From: Candidatus Omnitrophota bacterium
GTDB lineage: Bacteria; Ratteibacteria; UBA8468; B48-G9; DTJG01
DNA length: 64,000 nucleotides
Assembly (NCBI GenBank): GCA_023818965.1
Contig: JAMWCD010000005.1
Span: 215,782-279,781 of the forward strand
Direction of reading: 5' to 3'
A program made the translations under genes and the position numbers. The notes beneath the pieces were generated by a model. It was not told the origin of the DNA, made no database searches, and saw nothing but the letters and a program-made list of their open reading frames with translations. Below are positions 43,989 through 54,040 of the stretch, in pieces (within the stretch, counting starts at the first letter, position 1; every line of letters starts with the position of its first letter).

Positions 43989-45026
43989 ATGGCAAAAGCC
44001 GCTATATTAAAAGATATTGAAAAACTTGAAATTGTTGAACGGGAAGTTCCAGAACCAGAAGAAAATGAGATTCTTATCAGAGTGAAAAGTTGTGCAATAT
44101 GCGGAACAGACATCAAAGTATTCCATCACGGTCATAAGCATATCGTGTTTCCAAGGGTCACAGGACATGAAATCAGCGGGATTATTGAAAAAACAGGAAA
44201 AAATATTAAGGAATTTAAAGAAGGAGACAGAGTTACAGTAGCGCCAGCAATACCCTGTGGACAGTGTTATTATTGTCGAAGGGGCTGGCAATCAATGTGT
44301 GACAATTTAAAAGCGATTGGATATCACTTTGATGGTGGTTTTGCACAATACATGATAGTGCCAGAACTCGCTATTAGAAATGGCTGTGTTAATACAATTC
44401 CTGACAATGTTAATTTCGACCAGGCAGCACTTGCAGAACCCCTTGCCTGTGTTATCAATGGTCAGCAATTGAGCAGGGTTGAGATGGGGGATACTGTCTT
44501 AATTCTTGGAGCAGGACCTATTGGTTGTCTTCACGCAGAACTTGCAAAAAACACAGGGGCTACAAAGGTAATTCTTGTGGATGTTGTTCAACAACGGCTT
44601 GACATGGCAAAATTCACAGGGGCAATATTAGTAAATTCAAGGGAAACTGATATTAAAAAATTTGTCTCTGAAATCACTGAAGGAAGAATGGCGGATCGTG
44701 TTATTGTTGCTGTTGGTATACCCGAAGCACAGGAACAATCACTTGAATTGGTTGCCAAAAGAGGTTCAGTCAATTTCTTTGGGGGACTGCCAAAAGAGGC
44801 ACCGTATGCCCGTCTAAATACAAACATTCTTCACTATGGAGAAAGTTTCGTAACAGGAACACATGGTTCTACTCCACTTCATAATAAAATGGCTCTTGAA
44901 TTGATTGCGTCAGGTAGATTTCACATCAACAATTACATAAGTAAGAAAATTTCTCTTGAGCAACTTCCAGATGGATTGAAAGAGGCAGAGCAGAGAAAGG
45001 TGATAAAAATTATAGTAAATCCATAA
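43989..45026 (+). CDS. Zinc-dependent alcohol/polyol dehydrogenase
   Basis: A 345-residue medium-chain dehydrogenase (sorbitol/threonine dehydrogenase group). Catalytic zinc ligands are Cys (CAICGTDIK) and GHE; structural zinc is CGQCYYCRRGWQSMC. The NAD site is LILGAGPIGCLHAEL. It oxidises an alcohol group on a polyol or amino alcohol. Downstream are the genes of a 2-oxoacid dehydrogenase, suggesting a catabolic operon. CAGGAG lies six bases before ATG. Confidence 0.85.
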   Translation: MAKAAILKDIEKLEIVEREVPEPEENEILIRVKSCAICGTDIKVFHHGHKHIVFPRVTGHEISGIIEKTGKNIKEFKEGDRVTVAPAIPCGQCYYCRRGWQSMCDNLKAIGYHFDGGFAQYMIVPELAIRNGCVNTIPDNVNFDQAALAEPLACVINGQQLSRVEMGDTVLILGAGPIGCLHAELAKNTGATKVILVDVVQQRLDMAKFTGAILVNSRETDIKKFVSEITEGRMADRVIVAVGIPEAQEQSLELVAKRGSVNFFGGLPKEAPYARLNTNILHYGESFVTGTHGSTPLHNKMALELIASGRFHINNYISKKISLEQLPDGLKEAEQRKVIKIIVNP

Positions 45027-45037
45027 AAGGGGAACAA

Positions 45038-46000
45038 ATGTATACACCATCAAAACAGGAAGCAGCCAAAATTTTGCGACAGATGATGGAAATAAGACAG
45101 TTTGAAGATAAGATTATGGAACTTCTTGCAAAAAACATTGCAGAAGGTGGCTCACATCTTTATGCAGGTATGGAAGCAGTCGCAGTAGGAGTAATTTCAA
45201 GTTTAAATAGCGACGATTATATTACCAGTACTCACAGAGGACATGGTCATGCCATTGCAAAAGATGGAGACCTTAATGCACTGATGGCAGAAATACTGGG
45301 AAAGAAAACAGGTGTTTGCAAAGGCAAGGGTGGTTCTTTGCATCTTGCTGATTTGAATAAGGGAAATCTTGGGGCCAATGGTATTGTTGCAGGGGGACTT
45401 GGAATAGCAACAGGAGCCGCACTTGCATTGAAAATGCAAAAAAGTTCAAAAATTGTCGTTTGTTTTTTTGGTGATGGAGCACTCAACAATGGCATCACGC
45501 ATGAGTGTATGAATATGGCTTCGCTGTGGAAATTACCTGTGCTATATCTTTGTGAAAACAATTTATATGCCATGAGTGTGTGTATAAATAGAGCATGCTC
45601 TGTAAAGGATTTCAGAAAACGAGCAGCAGCATATGACATGCCTGCAGACATAGTTGATGGAATGGATGTTCTTGCAGTAAAGGAAGCAGCAATCAAATGG
45701 ATTAATTATGTTCGCAGTGGCAATGGTCCATGCCTGCTTGTCTGCAATACCTATCGCTATTATGGACACAGTAGAAGTGATCCAAGGGTTTATAGAACAA
45801 AAGAAGAAGAAAAATTTTACAAAGAGAGAGATCCCATACCAAATTTCGCAAAAATTTGCATACAAAATGGATGGCTTACAGAACAGGAAGTTAAAGATAT
45901 TGAATCACAGGTTACAAAAGCCATAGAAGAAGCAACTGATTTTGCAATCAAAAGTCCTTTACCAGATCCTGAAGAACTTTATTCAGATTTATACGTTTGA
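45038..46000 (+). CDS. 2-oxoacid dehydrogenase E1 alpha subunit
   Basis: A 320-residue E1 alpha of the pyruvate/acetoin dehydrogenase type. The thiamine diphosphate motif runs from FGDGALNNGITHE to LPVLYLCENNLYAMS (GDG to NN), and STHRGHGHAIAK holds the active-site His. E1 beta follows 13 bp later and E2 next. Whether it acts on pyruvate or acetoin cannot be settled; the E1 length and lack of E3 nearby fit either. Confidence 0.9.
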   Translation: MYTPSKQEAAKILRQMMEIRQFEDKIMELLAKNIAEGGSHLYAGMEAVAVGVISSLNSDDYITSTHRGHGHAIAKDGDLNALMAEILGKKTGVCKGKGGSLHLADLNKGNLGANGIVAGGLGIATGAALALKMQKSSKIVVCFFGDGALNNGITHECMNMASLWKLPVLYLCENNLYAMSVCINRACSVKDFRKRAAAYDMPADIVDGMDVLAVKEAAIKWINYVRSGNGPCLLVCNTYRYYGHSRSDPRVYRTKEEEKFYKERDPIPNFAKICIQNGWLTEQEVKDIESQVTKAIEEATDFAIKSPLPDPEELYSDLYV

Positions 46001-46013
46001 AAAAGGAGCAACT

Positions 46014-46988
46014 GTGAGAGAAATAACTTATCGCCAGGCATTAAATGAAGCCCTTGATGAGGAAATGAGTCGTGATGAAAAAGTTTTTCTCATGGGCGAA
46101 GACATTGCCATTTATGGCGGTGCTTATGGAGTAACAGCAGGTTTGTTAAATAAGTATGGAGAAGAAAGAGTCAAAGATACGCCGATATCCGAAGCAGCAA
46201 TTGTGGGAACAGGTCTTGGAGCAGCACTTCTTGGATTCAGACCTGTGGTTGAAATTATGTATATTGATTTTATAGGTCTGTGTATGGATCAGTTGAATAA
46301 TCAGGTCGCCAAGATACGGTATATGTTCGGTGGAAAATGCAAGGTTCCTCTGACAATCAGAACAGAAGGTGGTGCAGGTAGAACACTTGGTGCCCATCAT
46401 TCACAGAGTCTTGAAGCATGGTTAATGCACATACCAGGTATCAAGGTTGTAATGCCAGCAACACCTGCAGACGCAAAGGGACTTTTAAAAACTTCAATCC
46501 GTGAAGACAATCCGATTGTTTTTATCGAGCACAAAATGCTCTATAACACAAAAGGACCAGTACCTGATGGAGAATATCTAACACCGATTGGCGTTGCTGA
46601 TATAAAAAAGGAAGGAAGGGATGTTACAATTCTCACATATTCAAGGATGCTGCTATTTTCACTTCAGGCAGCAGAAATTCTTGAGAAAGAGGGAATAAGC
46701 GTCGAGGTTGTGGATCTAAGAACATTACTGCCCCTTGATAAACAGACAATTAAAAAATCAGTTATGAAAACCAACAGGGTTGTAATTGTTGAAGAAGATA
46801 CAAAAACAGCAGGTGCTGGTGCTGAAATAGGAATGACAGTCGTTGAAGAGTGTTTTGATTACCTTGATGCTCCGATAAAAAGGGTTGCAGGCGCAGATGT
46901 TCCAATGCCAAAGGCACCAAACCTTGAAAAACTTGCAATTCCTTCTGTTGAAAGTATTATTGAGGGAGTGAAGGAGGTATTGAAATGA
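46014..46988 (+). CDS. 2-oxoacid dehydrogenase E1 beta subunit
   Basis: A 324-residue E1 beta (transketolase central and C-terminal domains): REITYRQALNEALDEEMSRD, GEDIAIYGGAYGVT, PISEAAIVGTGLGAAL, HHSQSLEAWLMHIPG. GTG 46014 is the start, with AAGGAG (46003-46008) five bases upstream; the frame is open upstream inside E1 alpha but lacks a site there. It overlaps E2 by 4 bp. Confidence 0.92.
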   Translation: MREITYRQALNEALDEEMSRDEKVFLMGEDIAIYGGAYGVTAGLLNKYGEERVKDTPISEAAIVGTGLGAALLGFRPVVEIMYIDFIGLCMDQLNNQVAKIRYMFGGKCKVPLTIRTEGGAGRTLGAHHSQSLEAWLMHIPGIKVVMPATPADAKGLLKTSIREDNPIVFIEHKMLYNTKGPVPDGEYLTPIGVADIKKEGRDVTILTYSRMLLFSLQAAEILEKEGISVEVVDLRTLLPLDKQTIKKSVMKTNRVVIVEEDTKTAGAGAEIGMTVVEECFDYLDAPIKRVAGADVPMPKAPNLEKLAIPSVESIIEGVKEVLK

Positions 46989-48163
46989 TAAAGGAAATCA
47001 TTATGCCGAAACTTGGCGAAACAATGGAAGAAGGATATATAAATAAATGGCTGAAAAAAGAGGGAGATAGGGTAAAAAAAGGCGAAGTTCTTCTTGAAGT
47101 AATGAGTGATAAAACAAATTTTGAAGTTGAATCACCGTATGATGGTTATCTGAGAAAAATTCTTATCCAGCCATCAGAACAACCTGTTCCAGTAACAACT
47201 GTAATCGGTTATATTTCTGACAGCATGGATGAAGAAATTCCTTCAACTGCCTCAGTTCAGGTTAGAACTGAACAAAAAGAAGAAACAAAATCCATTGCTA
47301 CAGAAAAACAGGAAATCCAGAATATATCTGAAGAAAAAAGAATAAAAGCAAGCCCTGCTGCAAGAAGGATTGCAGGTGAACTTGGAATAGATTTAGAAAA
47401 GGTGAAAGGAACAGGAGAAGGTGGAAGAATAGAAAAAAAGGATGTTGAAGCATATGCTGAAATGCTGGAAAAAACACCTGAATCAGCAGGCGAAAAAATT
47501 GAACAGTTGTCCCCTGTTAGAAAAATCATTGCAGAAAAACTTTTGTGGAGTAAACAGAATATTCCCCACTACTATCTTTCAACAAAAATCATTGCAAATG
47601 GGCTTGAAAATCTTAAAATCATTGCCCAGCAACAGGGAAAAAATTATACATACACTGATTTTCTCATCTTTTTTGTTGCAAAAATTCTTACTGAATTTCC
47701 GCTTCTGAATTCCTCATTTGAAAATGGTAAAATTCATCATTACGACTCAGTAGACATAGGACTGGCAGTAAACACAGAAAATGGTCTCATTGTACCTGTG
47801 CTACGAAATCTCAGAAATAAAAACATTGATGATATATCAAAATTGCGACAGCAACTTGTAGAAAAAGCAAGAAACAATCAGTTAAAAAAGGAAGATGTTG
47901 AAAACTGTAGATTTGCAATAACAAATCTTGGTATGTTTGGAGTCATTCAGTTTCAGGCGATCATCAGTCCTCCAGGAACTGCAATTATGGCGGTTGGCTC
48001 CATTGAAAAAGAGCCTGTTGTCATTGGAGACAATATTGTGATTGGAAAAACAATGTGGATTTCTCTGTCACTTGACCATAGAATTATCGATGGTGCCTAT
48101 GGTGGTGCCTTTTTACAAAAATTAAAGATTGTACTTGAAAATCCAGGAATACTAAATTTATGA
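46985..48163 (+). CDS. 2-oxoacid dehydrogenase E2 (dihydrolipoyl acyltransferase)
   Basis: A 392-residue E2: an N-terminal lipoyl domain with the lipoyl Lys in [12 protein letters not shown], a peripheral subunit-binding domain ([18 protein letters not shown], about 120-155), and a catalytic domain with [13 protein letters not shown] (H-x3-DG) near the C-terminus. It transfers the acyl group to CoA. The dihydrolipoamide dehydrogenase (E3) is not in the window and must be shared. It overlaps cysE by 4 bp. Confidence 0.92.
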   Translation: MIKEIIMPKLGETMEEGYINKWLKKEGDRVKKGEVLLEVMSDKTNFEVESPYDGYLRKILIQPSEQPVPVTTVIGYISDSMDEEIPSTASVQVRTEQKEETKSIATEKQEIQNISEEKRIKASPAARRIAGELGIDLEKVKGTGEGGRIEKKDVEAYAEMLEKTPESAGEKIEQLSPVRKIIAEKLLWSKQNIPHYYLSTKIIANGLENLKIIAQQQGKNYTYTDFLIFFVAKILTEFPLLNSSFENGKIHHYDSVDIGLAVNTENGLIVPVLRNLRNKNIDDISKLRQQLVEKARNNQLKKEDVENCRFAITNLGMFGVIQFQAIISPPGTAIMAVGSIEKEPVVIGDNIVIGKTMWISLSLDHRIIDGAYGGAFLQKLKIVLENPGILNL

Positions 48164-48885
48164 TATCAAGAATCAAAGAAGATATTCAAACTGTTTTCAA
48201 AAAGGACCCTGCTGCAAGAAACACACTGGAGGTGTTGCTGTGTTATCCTGGACTTCATGCAATCTGGATGCACCGTATCGCACATTTTTTCTGGAATCAC
48301 GGGGCAAAAACATTTGCACGTTTTATCTCTCATATTGCAAGATTTCTTACAGGAATTGAAATTCATCCTGGGGCAAAAATTGGAAGAAGATTTTTTATTG
48401 ACCATGGAATGGGGGTTGTCATAGGCGAAACTTCAGAAATTGGAAATGATGTGTTATTATATCAGGGGGTTGTTCTTGGAGGAACTTCAATTGAAAAAAA
48501 GAAACGACACCCCACAATCAGGGACAATGTTGTTATAGGAGCAGGAGCAATAGTGCTTGGAGCAATTGAAATTGGAGAAAATTCTAAAATAGGTGCTGGA
48601 TCCGTTGTGATAAAAGATGTTCCACCAAATTCCACTGTTGTTGGAGTACCAGGCAGGATTGCTGGAGTACATCCTGCGAAAAAGGTTGACCTTGACCATG
48701 GACAAATCCCTGACCCGCTGGCAAAAGCCCTTGCCATTATTATTGAGGAGCAGGAAAAACTTGCAGAGAGAATATCAATGTTAGAAAAAACAGAAGGTCT
48801 AAAATTAAAAATTGATACGTATTTTGAAGAAAAGAAAAAGGAAATAGAAAAAATGTTTGAACCTCTTGAAAAGGAGGAGAAATGA
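48160..48885 (+). CDS. cysE: Serine O-acetyltransferase
   Basis: A 241-residue CysE, which acetylates serine for cysteine synthesis. [20 protein letters not shown], the hexapeptide repeats from [21 protein letters not shown] on, and [19 protein letters not shown] are characteristic. The C-terminal 40 residues are a charged coiled coil beyond the repeats. It is not followed by cysK here; instead a LysM-NlpC protein overlaps by 4 bp. Confidence 0.93.
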   Translation: MISRIKEDIQTVFKKDPAARNTLEVLLCYPGLHAIWMHRIAHFFWNHGAKTFARFISHIARFLTGIEIHPGAKIGRRFFIDHGMGVVIGETSEIGNDVLLYQGVVLGGTSIEKKKRHPTIRDNVVIGAGAIVLGAIEIGENSKIGAGSVVIKDVPPNSTVVGVPGRIAGVHPAKKVDLDHGQIPDPLAKALAIIIEEQEKLAERISMLEKTEGLKLKIDTYFEEKKKEIEKMFEPLEKEEK

Positions 48886-50405
48886 AATTTATTCTTGCAA
48901 TTACACTATTTTCATTACTGTGTACAGGAATTGCAAAATCAGAATACATTGTTCAGCGTCACATAGTAAAAAAAGGTGAAACACTGTCATCACTTGCAGA
49001 AAAATATAATACAACAGTTGAACAGCTGAAAAAATGGAACAATATCAGTAAAAATACAATACAACCCGGTCAGAGTTTGATAGTGAACAAATCCGAGGCA
49101 AAGAGTAAGAAGGATGAAGCACCAACTACCTATATCGTAAAAAAAGGTGACACCCTTTCATCAATAAGCAAAAACACTGGAGTTCCTGTTGAAAAAATAA
49201 AACAATATAACAATATTGAATCAAGTAATATCAATGTCGGACAGAAACTTGTTCTAAAAAAACAGGATCAACAGTCAGCAAAAGCAAAATCAACTGAAAC
49301 CATCTACAAGAATCAAAAAATATCTGAGACATACATTGTTAAAAAGGGTGATACCCTTTCCTCAATAAGCAAAAAAACAGGTGTACCTGTGGATGAAATA
49401 AAAAAATTGAATAACCTCAAAAATTCAAAAATTTCAACAGGGCAGGAACTTGTCTTAAAATCAAAAGTTGACTCAATAGATACTGATACCCATCAGGTGA
49501 TTGCAATAACAGATGATGAGAAGGTTGAGGGATCATTTAATGACAGTATCCCTGCCAGTGAAACAGGTGCGAGAAAAATTTACATTAATAAGTATCATAC
49601 TGTAAAAAAAGGTGAATCACTCAGTAAAGTTGCAAAAAAATACCATACGACTGTCGCCAGTATAAGAAAACTTAATAATCTGAAATCAAATACAATTCAA
49701 CCAGGAAGAACCATTATTGTTGCCAGAATAGTAACAGAAATACCAGAACCTGTGATAAATCCCAAACCAATCATTGATACTTCCAGGAAAATTTATTACA
49801 ATGTGAAACTTGGTGATACCCTTGAATCAATTGCAGCAAAATTCGGTATCAGTGTTTCTGCATTAAAAGAATCAAACCTTCTTTTTGATGGAAAAATAAA
49901 GATTGGGCAAACGCTTGTAATACCACATGTAGCAAATTCCAATGAATCGACAGGCATTGAAACATCTCTGTCAGAACAGAATCAGAACGATAATTCAAAA
50001 TTGCTTGCTTCAAAAATTATAGAATGTGCTTTGAATTTCATAAACACACCATATAGATATGGAGGGCTTTCAGAAAAAGGCATTGATTGTTCAGGACTGG
50101 CAAAAAAATCATATGAAGCGGCAGGTCTTTCTCTTCCAAGGACTTCAAGAGAACAGGCAAAAAAAGGAGAAATTGTTCCTTTAAGTGCAATGAAGCCAGG
50201 TGATCTAATTTTCTTTGGAAACAAAGGAAGAATCAATCATGTTGGAATTTACATTGGGGATAATAAATTTATCCATGCAAGTAGAAGCACAGGAAAAGTG
50301 GTAATTGCAAATCTTGATGACGAGTATTATCAAAAACACCTTATTTGTATTAGAACATTAGTAAATGACCAGGAAGGTTATTTAATTGAAGAGGAGACAA
50401 ACTAA
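48882..50405 (+). CDS. Exported LysM-NlpC/P60 peptidoglycan hydrolase
   Basis: A 507-residue protein with a signal peptide (about 1-20). Five LysM domains lie at about 27-69, 83-126, 151-193, 239-281 and 306-348 (the first to fourth open V-K-K-G-[DE]-x-L). An NlpC/P60 domain follows from about 375, with catalytic Cys403 (GIDCSG), His453 (INHVG) and His465 (FIHASR). It cuts stem peptides in the periplasm. LysM 2 and 3 are nearly identical, a sign of recent duplication. Confidence 0.92.
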   Translation: MKFILAITLFSLLCTGIAKSEYIVQRHIVKKGETLSSLAEKYNTTVEQLKKWNNISKNTIQPGQSLIVNKSEAKSKKDEAPTTYIVKKGDTLSSISKNTGVPVEKIKQYNNIESSNINVGQKLVLKKQDQQSAKAKSTETIYKNQKISETYIVKKGDTLSSISKKTGVPVDEIKKLNNLKNSKISTGQELVLKSKVDSIDTDTHQVIAITDDEKVEGSFNDSIPASETGARKIYINKYHTVKKGESLSKVAKKYHTTVASIRKLNNLKSNTIQPGRTIIVARIVTEIPEPVINPKPIIDTSRKIYYNVKLGDTLESIAAKFGISVSALKESNLLFDGKIKIGQTLVIPHVANSNESTGIETSLSEQNQNDNSKLLASKIIECALNFINTPYRYGGLSEKGIDCSGLAKKSYEAAGLSLPRTSREQAKKGEIVPLSAMKPGDLIFFGNKGRINHVGIYIGDNKFIHASRSTGKVVIANLDDEYYQKHLICIRTLVNDQEGYLIEEETN

Positions 50406-51415
50406 TGTTTTCAAACAAACAGGGCTGCAGGTGGGCATGTTATGAGTGGAAACTTGGAAGAATTCTTTATATGGAAAACGAGATTTTGCGCATTTGCATT
50501 CTTGTTGATAAGGGAACGGATATTGTTGAATTTCTTTACAAACCCCTTGATGTTGACTTCATGTGGAGAAGTCCATTTCCTTTATACAGGCAGGGATTCC
50601 CAGAAACAATACATGGAAAGTTAGGAAAATTCATTGACTACTATCCTGGTGGCTGGCAGGAATGTTTTCCGAACGCAGGAAGACCATGCGAATATAAAGG
50701 GGCTGACATCGGATTACATGGTGAGGTTGCAACATTACCATGGGAATTTGAAATTCTCACATCAAATTCAAAACAATTAAGAATCAAATTCTGGGTAAGA
50801 ACATTAAGAACACCATTTTACCTTGAAAAAATTTTGTCTCTTCAGTCAGGTTCACCAACCCTTGAAATTCAGGAAAGGGTCGTGAATGAAGCAGGCGAGA
50901 ACATGGATTTTTTGTGGGGTCATCATCCTGCCTTTGGAGAACCATTTATCAATGGCAATTGTAAAATCAACATCAAAGGAGCAAAGGTTGAAGTACTTCC
51001 AGGTGATGGAGTTTCTCTTACAAACCTTAAACAGGGAATCGGTTCATGGCCAATGGTTGAAGGAATTGATGGGAAACCAGTCGATTTAAGTATTGTACCG
51101 AAACCACAGGACAGGGTTTCTGATGTGATATTCTTATCTGACCTTTTAGAAGGGAAGTATGAAATTATTAATCCAGAGATTTCCCTTGGTTTCAGATTTG
51201 AATTTCCTGAGGAGATTTTTAAATACATATGGTACTGGAGGGTCGCACGCGGAAGTTTTGGATATCCATGGTATGGTCGCACATATAATATTGCTCTGGA
51301 ACCATTTTCAGGAAAAGCCATACTTTCTGAAGCAGTAAAAAATGGTTATCAATTAACCCTTGATGCTGGAAAGGAAATTGAAGTAAAACTTGCAGTAACC
51401 GCCTTCCGAATTTGA
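50405..51415 (+). CDS. Galactose-mutarotase-like (DUF4432/aldose 1-epimerase) protein
   Basis: A 336-residue protein with a galactose mutarotase-like fold. Recognisable are YYPGGWQECFPNAGRP with its charged end, GLHGEVATLPWEF with a conserved His, GHHPAFGEP, and YNIALEPFSGKA with a late Glu. These fit the DUF4432 or aldose 1-epimerase groups. It shares one base with the LysM gene stop (TAATG) and precedes gatB by 1 bp. The sugar is not known. Confidence 0.7.
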   Translation: MFSNKQGCRWACYEWKLGRILYMENEILRICILVDKGTDIVEFLYKPLDVDFMWRSPFPLYRQGFPETIHGKLGKFIDYYPGGWQECFPNAGRPCEYKGADIGLHGEVATLPWEFEILTSNSKQLRIKFWVRTLRTPFYLEKILSLQSGSPTLEIQERVVNEAGENMDFLWGHHPAFGEPFINGNCKINIKGAKVEVLPGDGVSLTNLKQGIGSWPMVEGIDGKPVDLSIVPKPQDRVSDVIFLSDLLEGKYEIINPEISLGFRFEFPEEIFKYIWYWRVARGSFGYPWYGRTYNIALEPFSGKAILSEAVKNGYQLTLDAGKEIEVKLAVTAFRI

Positions 51416-51416
51416 T

Positions 51417-52853
51417 ATGGATGAATTTCAAACAATTATCGGCCTTGAGGTACATGTGGAACTGTTTACGGATTCTAAAATGTTCTGTTCCTGTTCGACG
51501 AAATTTGGTCAACAACCCAATACACAGGTCTGTCCTGTTTGCCTTGGATTACCAGGTGCTCTTCCTGTTGTAAATGAAAAAGCCATAGAACTATGTATTA
51601 AAACTGGTATTGCGACAAACTGCAAAATAAACCATGAATTTGTATTTGTGAGAAAGTCGTATTTTTATCCTGATTTACCAAAAAATTTTCAAATATCGCA
51701 GTATAAGGATCCTGTGGCAGTATCCGGGTATATTGTGGTAAAAGGTAACAAAATAGGTATCACAAGGATTCATCTTGAAGAAGATACAGGAAAACTTATA
51801 CATGATGAAAGGGCAGGAAACTGGTCGTACATTGATTTCAACAGGTCAGGAATACCCCTGATGGAAATCGTCACACAGCCAGAAATTTCAAGTCCTGATC
51901 AGGCAGTAGATTTCCTTATGGAACTCAAAAGAATTATTTCCTATATTGGTGTCAGCGATTGCATTATGGAAGAGGGTTCTTTAAGATGTGATGCAAATAT
52001 TTCAGTCAAAAGAAAAGCAGATTCAAAACTCGGGGTGAAGGTTGAAGTGAAAAATTTAAATTCATTCAGGTCTGTCAAACGTGCTCTTGCTTATGAACAA
52101 CAGAGAATGACTGATTTATTAAAAAGCGGTCAACCGATTATCCAGGAAACAAGATTATGGAATGAGTCGCTTCAGATTACTGAAGGAATGAGAACAAAAG
52201 AAGAAGCCCATGATTACAGATATTTCCCTGAACCTGATATTCTTCCTTTCAAAATTGATCCTGAGATTATTAAAAAAGTCAGCGAAGAAATCGGCGAATT
52301 ACCAGTTGTCAGAGAGCAAAGATTTATTCAGCAATATCAGTTAACTGAATATGATGCATCACTGCTCACTTCCGAAAAATCCATTGCAGATTATTTTGAA
52401 AATGTGCTGGTTTATTACAATAAACCAAAACAGGTATCAAACTGGATTCAAACAGAATTGCTTGCATTGTTAAAAGAAAATCATTGCACAGCAACAAATT
52501 GCAATCTCTCCCCAAACTTTCTCGCAAAGATTGTCAAAATGGTTGACCAGGGTATAATAAGTAATACGGTTGGTAAAGAACTCTTAAAAGAAAGTTTCTT
52601 GACAGGAATTGATCCTGAGAATGCTGTAAAAGAAAGAAATCTTGTTCAAATTAGTGGTGCAGAAGAACTTGAAGAAATTGTTGAGCAGACGATAAAAGAA
52701 AATCAGCCGGCAGTCAATGATTATCAATCAGGTAAATCTCAGGCACTGGGTTTTCTGATTGGACAGATTATGAGAAAAACAAAAAACAAGGCAAATCCGC
52801 AGATTGTAAGAGAAATTTTACAAAAAAAATTGTCTGAGGGAGGCAAAGAATGA
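51417..52853 (+). CDS. gatB: Aspartyl/glutamyl-tRNA amidotransferase subunit B
   Basis: A 478-residue GatB, part of the enzyme that amidates Glu-tRNA(Gln) or Asp-tRNA(Asn). IIGLEVHVELFTDSKMFCSC, GLPGALPVVNEKAIE and the phosphate site LEEDTGKLIHDE are family signatures; the C-terminal YqeY-like tail is present. gatA and gatC are not adjacent. No Shine-Dalgarno is clear. Confidence 0.94.
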   Translation: MDEFQTIIGLEVHVELFTDSKMFCSCSTKFGQQPNTQVCPVCLGLPGALPVVNEKAIELCIKTGIATNCKINHEFVFVRKSYFYPDLPKNFQISQYKDPVAVSGYIVVKGNKIGITRIHLEEDTGKLIHDERAGNWSYIDFNRSGIPLMEIVTQPEISSPDQAVDFLMELKRIISYIGVSDCIMEEGSLRCDANISVKRKADSKLGVKVEVKNLNSFRSVKRALAYEQQRMTDLLKSGQPIIQETRLWNESLQITEGMRTKEEAHDYRYFPEPDILPFKIDPEIIKKVSEEIGELPVVREQRFIQQYQLTEYDASLLTSEKSIADYFENVLVYYNKPKQVSNWIQTELLALLKENHCTATNCNLSPNFLAKIVKMVDQGIISNTVGKELLKESFLTGIDPENAVKERNLVQISGAEELEEIVEQTIKENQPAVNDYQSGKSQALGFLIGQIMRKTKNKANPQIVREILQKKLSEGGKE

Positions 52854-54040
52854 AGAAAAAAATTTTAATCTGGACTATTGGCTTTTTCCTGTTAAGTTTC
52901 ATGCTTGGATTCAACCTTGAGGTTTCACAGGCAAGAAAAAGTGAGGAGGAATTATACAGGGAACTTGAAAAATTTGTAAATGTTGTAAACATCGTCAAAA
53001 AGGAATATGTGACAACAGTTGATGACAAAAAACTCATCTATGGTGCCCTGAAAGGAATGTTATCCTCTCTTGATCCATACAGTGCCTTTCTTGAACCAGA
53101 GGCATCAAAAGAATTACAGGCAGAGACGTCAGGAGAATTTGAGGGTGTCGGAATGGAAATTACATTAAAAGATGGAATCATTACTGTTGTAAGTCCGATT
53201 CAGGATACACCTGCCTGGAATGCTGGAATTAAGCCAGGAGATAAGATTATTGAAATAGATGGTCAATCAACAAAAGGTATGAATACCTGGGAGGCAGCCC
53301 AGAAATTGAGAGGGAAAAAAGGAACTTCAGTCACAATCAGTATTCTGCGTGAACATGCAACAAAGATTATGAAAATAACCCTTGTCAGGGATGTCATTAA
53401 GGTTAAGTCAGTAAAAAGCGCCATACTACCAGATAACATTGGATATGTCAGAATTACCAATTTTCAGGAAAGAACTGCCAGTGACCTTGAAGCAGTCCTG
53501 AAGGAGTTCAATAACCAGGGAATAAATGCATTAATTCTTGATTTGAGAAACAATCCAGGCGGACTGTTGAGCTCAGCAATAGAAGTAAGCGAACTGTTCT
53601 TGAAGGAGAAAAAAACCATTGTGTCAATACAGGGAAGGCGACCCGAAGATAAAAGAGTTTACTATTCTCAAAGGACTCCTGTATGGGATAAACCAGTTGT
53701 ACTGCTTATTAACGGTGGAAGTGCCAGTGCATCAGAAATTGTCACAGGCGCACTGAAAGACCAGCTGGAGTCATGTAAGACAGTCGGAACTAAAAGCTTT
53801 GGAAAAGGTTCTGTGCAGAATTTAATAAAACTTGACGAAGATGGCACTTCAATAAAATTGACCATCGCATATTATTATACTCCTTCTGGAACAAAAATTG
53901 ATGGGAAAGGAATAGAGCCCGATGTAAAAGTGGAAGTTGGAGAAACAACAGAAGAACTGGAATTTGGGAAACCAGAAAAAGACCCTCAATTAAGAAAGGC
54001 AATAGAGGAAGTATCAAAAATACTTGTGGCACATAAATGA
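52850..54040 (+). CDS. S41-family C-terminal processing protease (Ctp)
   Basis: A 396-residue exported protease with an N-terminal membrane or signal segment (about 4-22), a PDZ domain (about 100-175; GDKIIEIDGQSTKGM) and an S41 catalytic domain. Catalytic Ser is in GGSASASEIVTGAL, Lys in GTKSFGKGSVQ. Such enzymes trim periplasmic proteins and peptidoglycan hydrolases or their regulators. It sits next to the NlpC and divergent polysaccharide deacetylase genes, consistent with cell-wall work. Confidence 0.92.
   Translation: MKKKILIWTIGFFLLSFMLGFNLEVSQARKSEEELYRELEKFVNVVNIVKKEYVTTVDDKKLIYGALKGMLSSLDPYSAFLEPEASKELQAETSGEFEGVGMEITLKDGIITVVSPIQDTPAWNAGIKPGDKIIEIDGQSTKGMNTWEAAQKLRGKKGTSVTISILREHATKIMKITLVRDVIKVKSVKSAILPDNIGYVRITNFQERTASDLEAVLKEFNNQGINALILDLRNNPGGLLSSAIEVSELFLKEKKTIVSIQGRRPEDKRVYYSQRTPVWDKPVVLLINGGSASASEIVTGALKDQLESCKTVGTKSFGKGSVQNLIKLDEDGTSIKLTIAYYYTPSGTKIDGKGIEPDVKVEVGETTEELEFGKPEKDPQLRKAIEEVSKILVAHK

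Noticed and set aside
48960..49950. DNA repeats in the LysM gene as a CRISPR-like or satellite array
   Set aside because: They are protein-coding LysM repeats with in-frame variation; no fixed repeat-spacer pattern.
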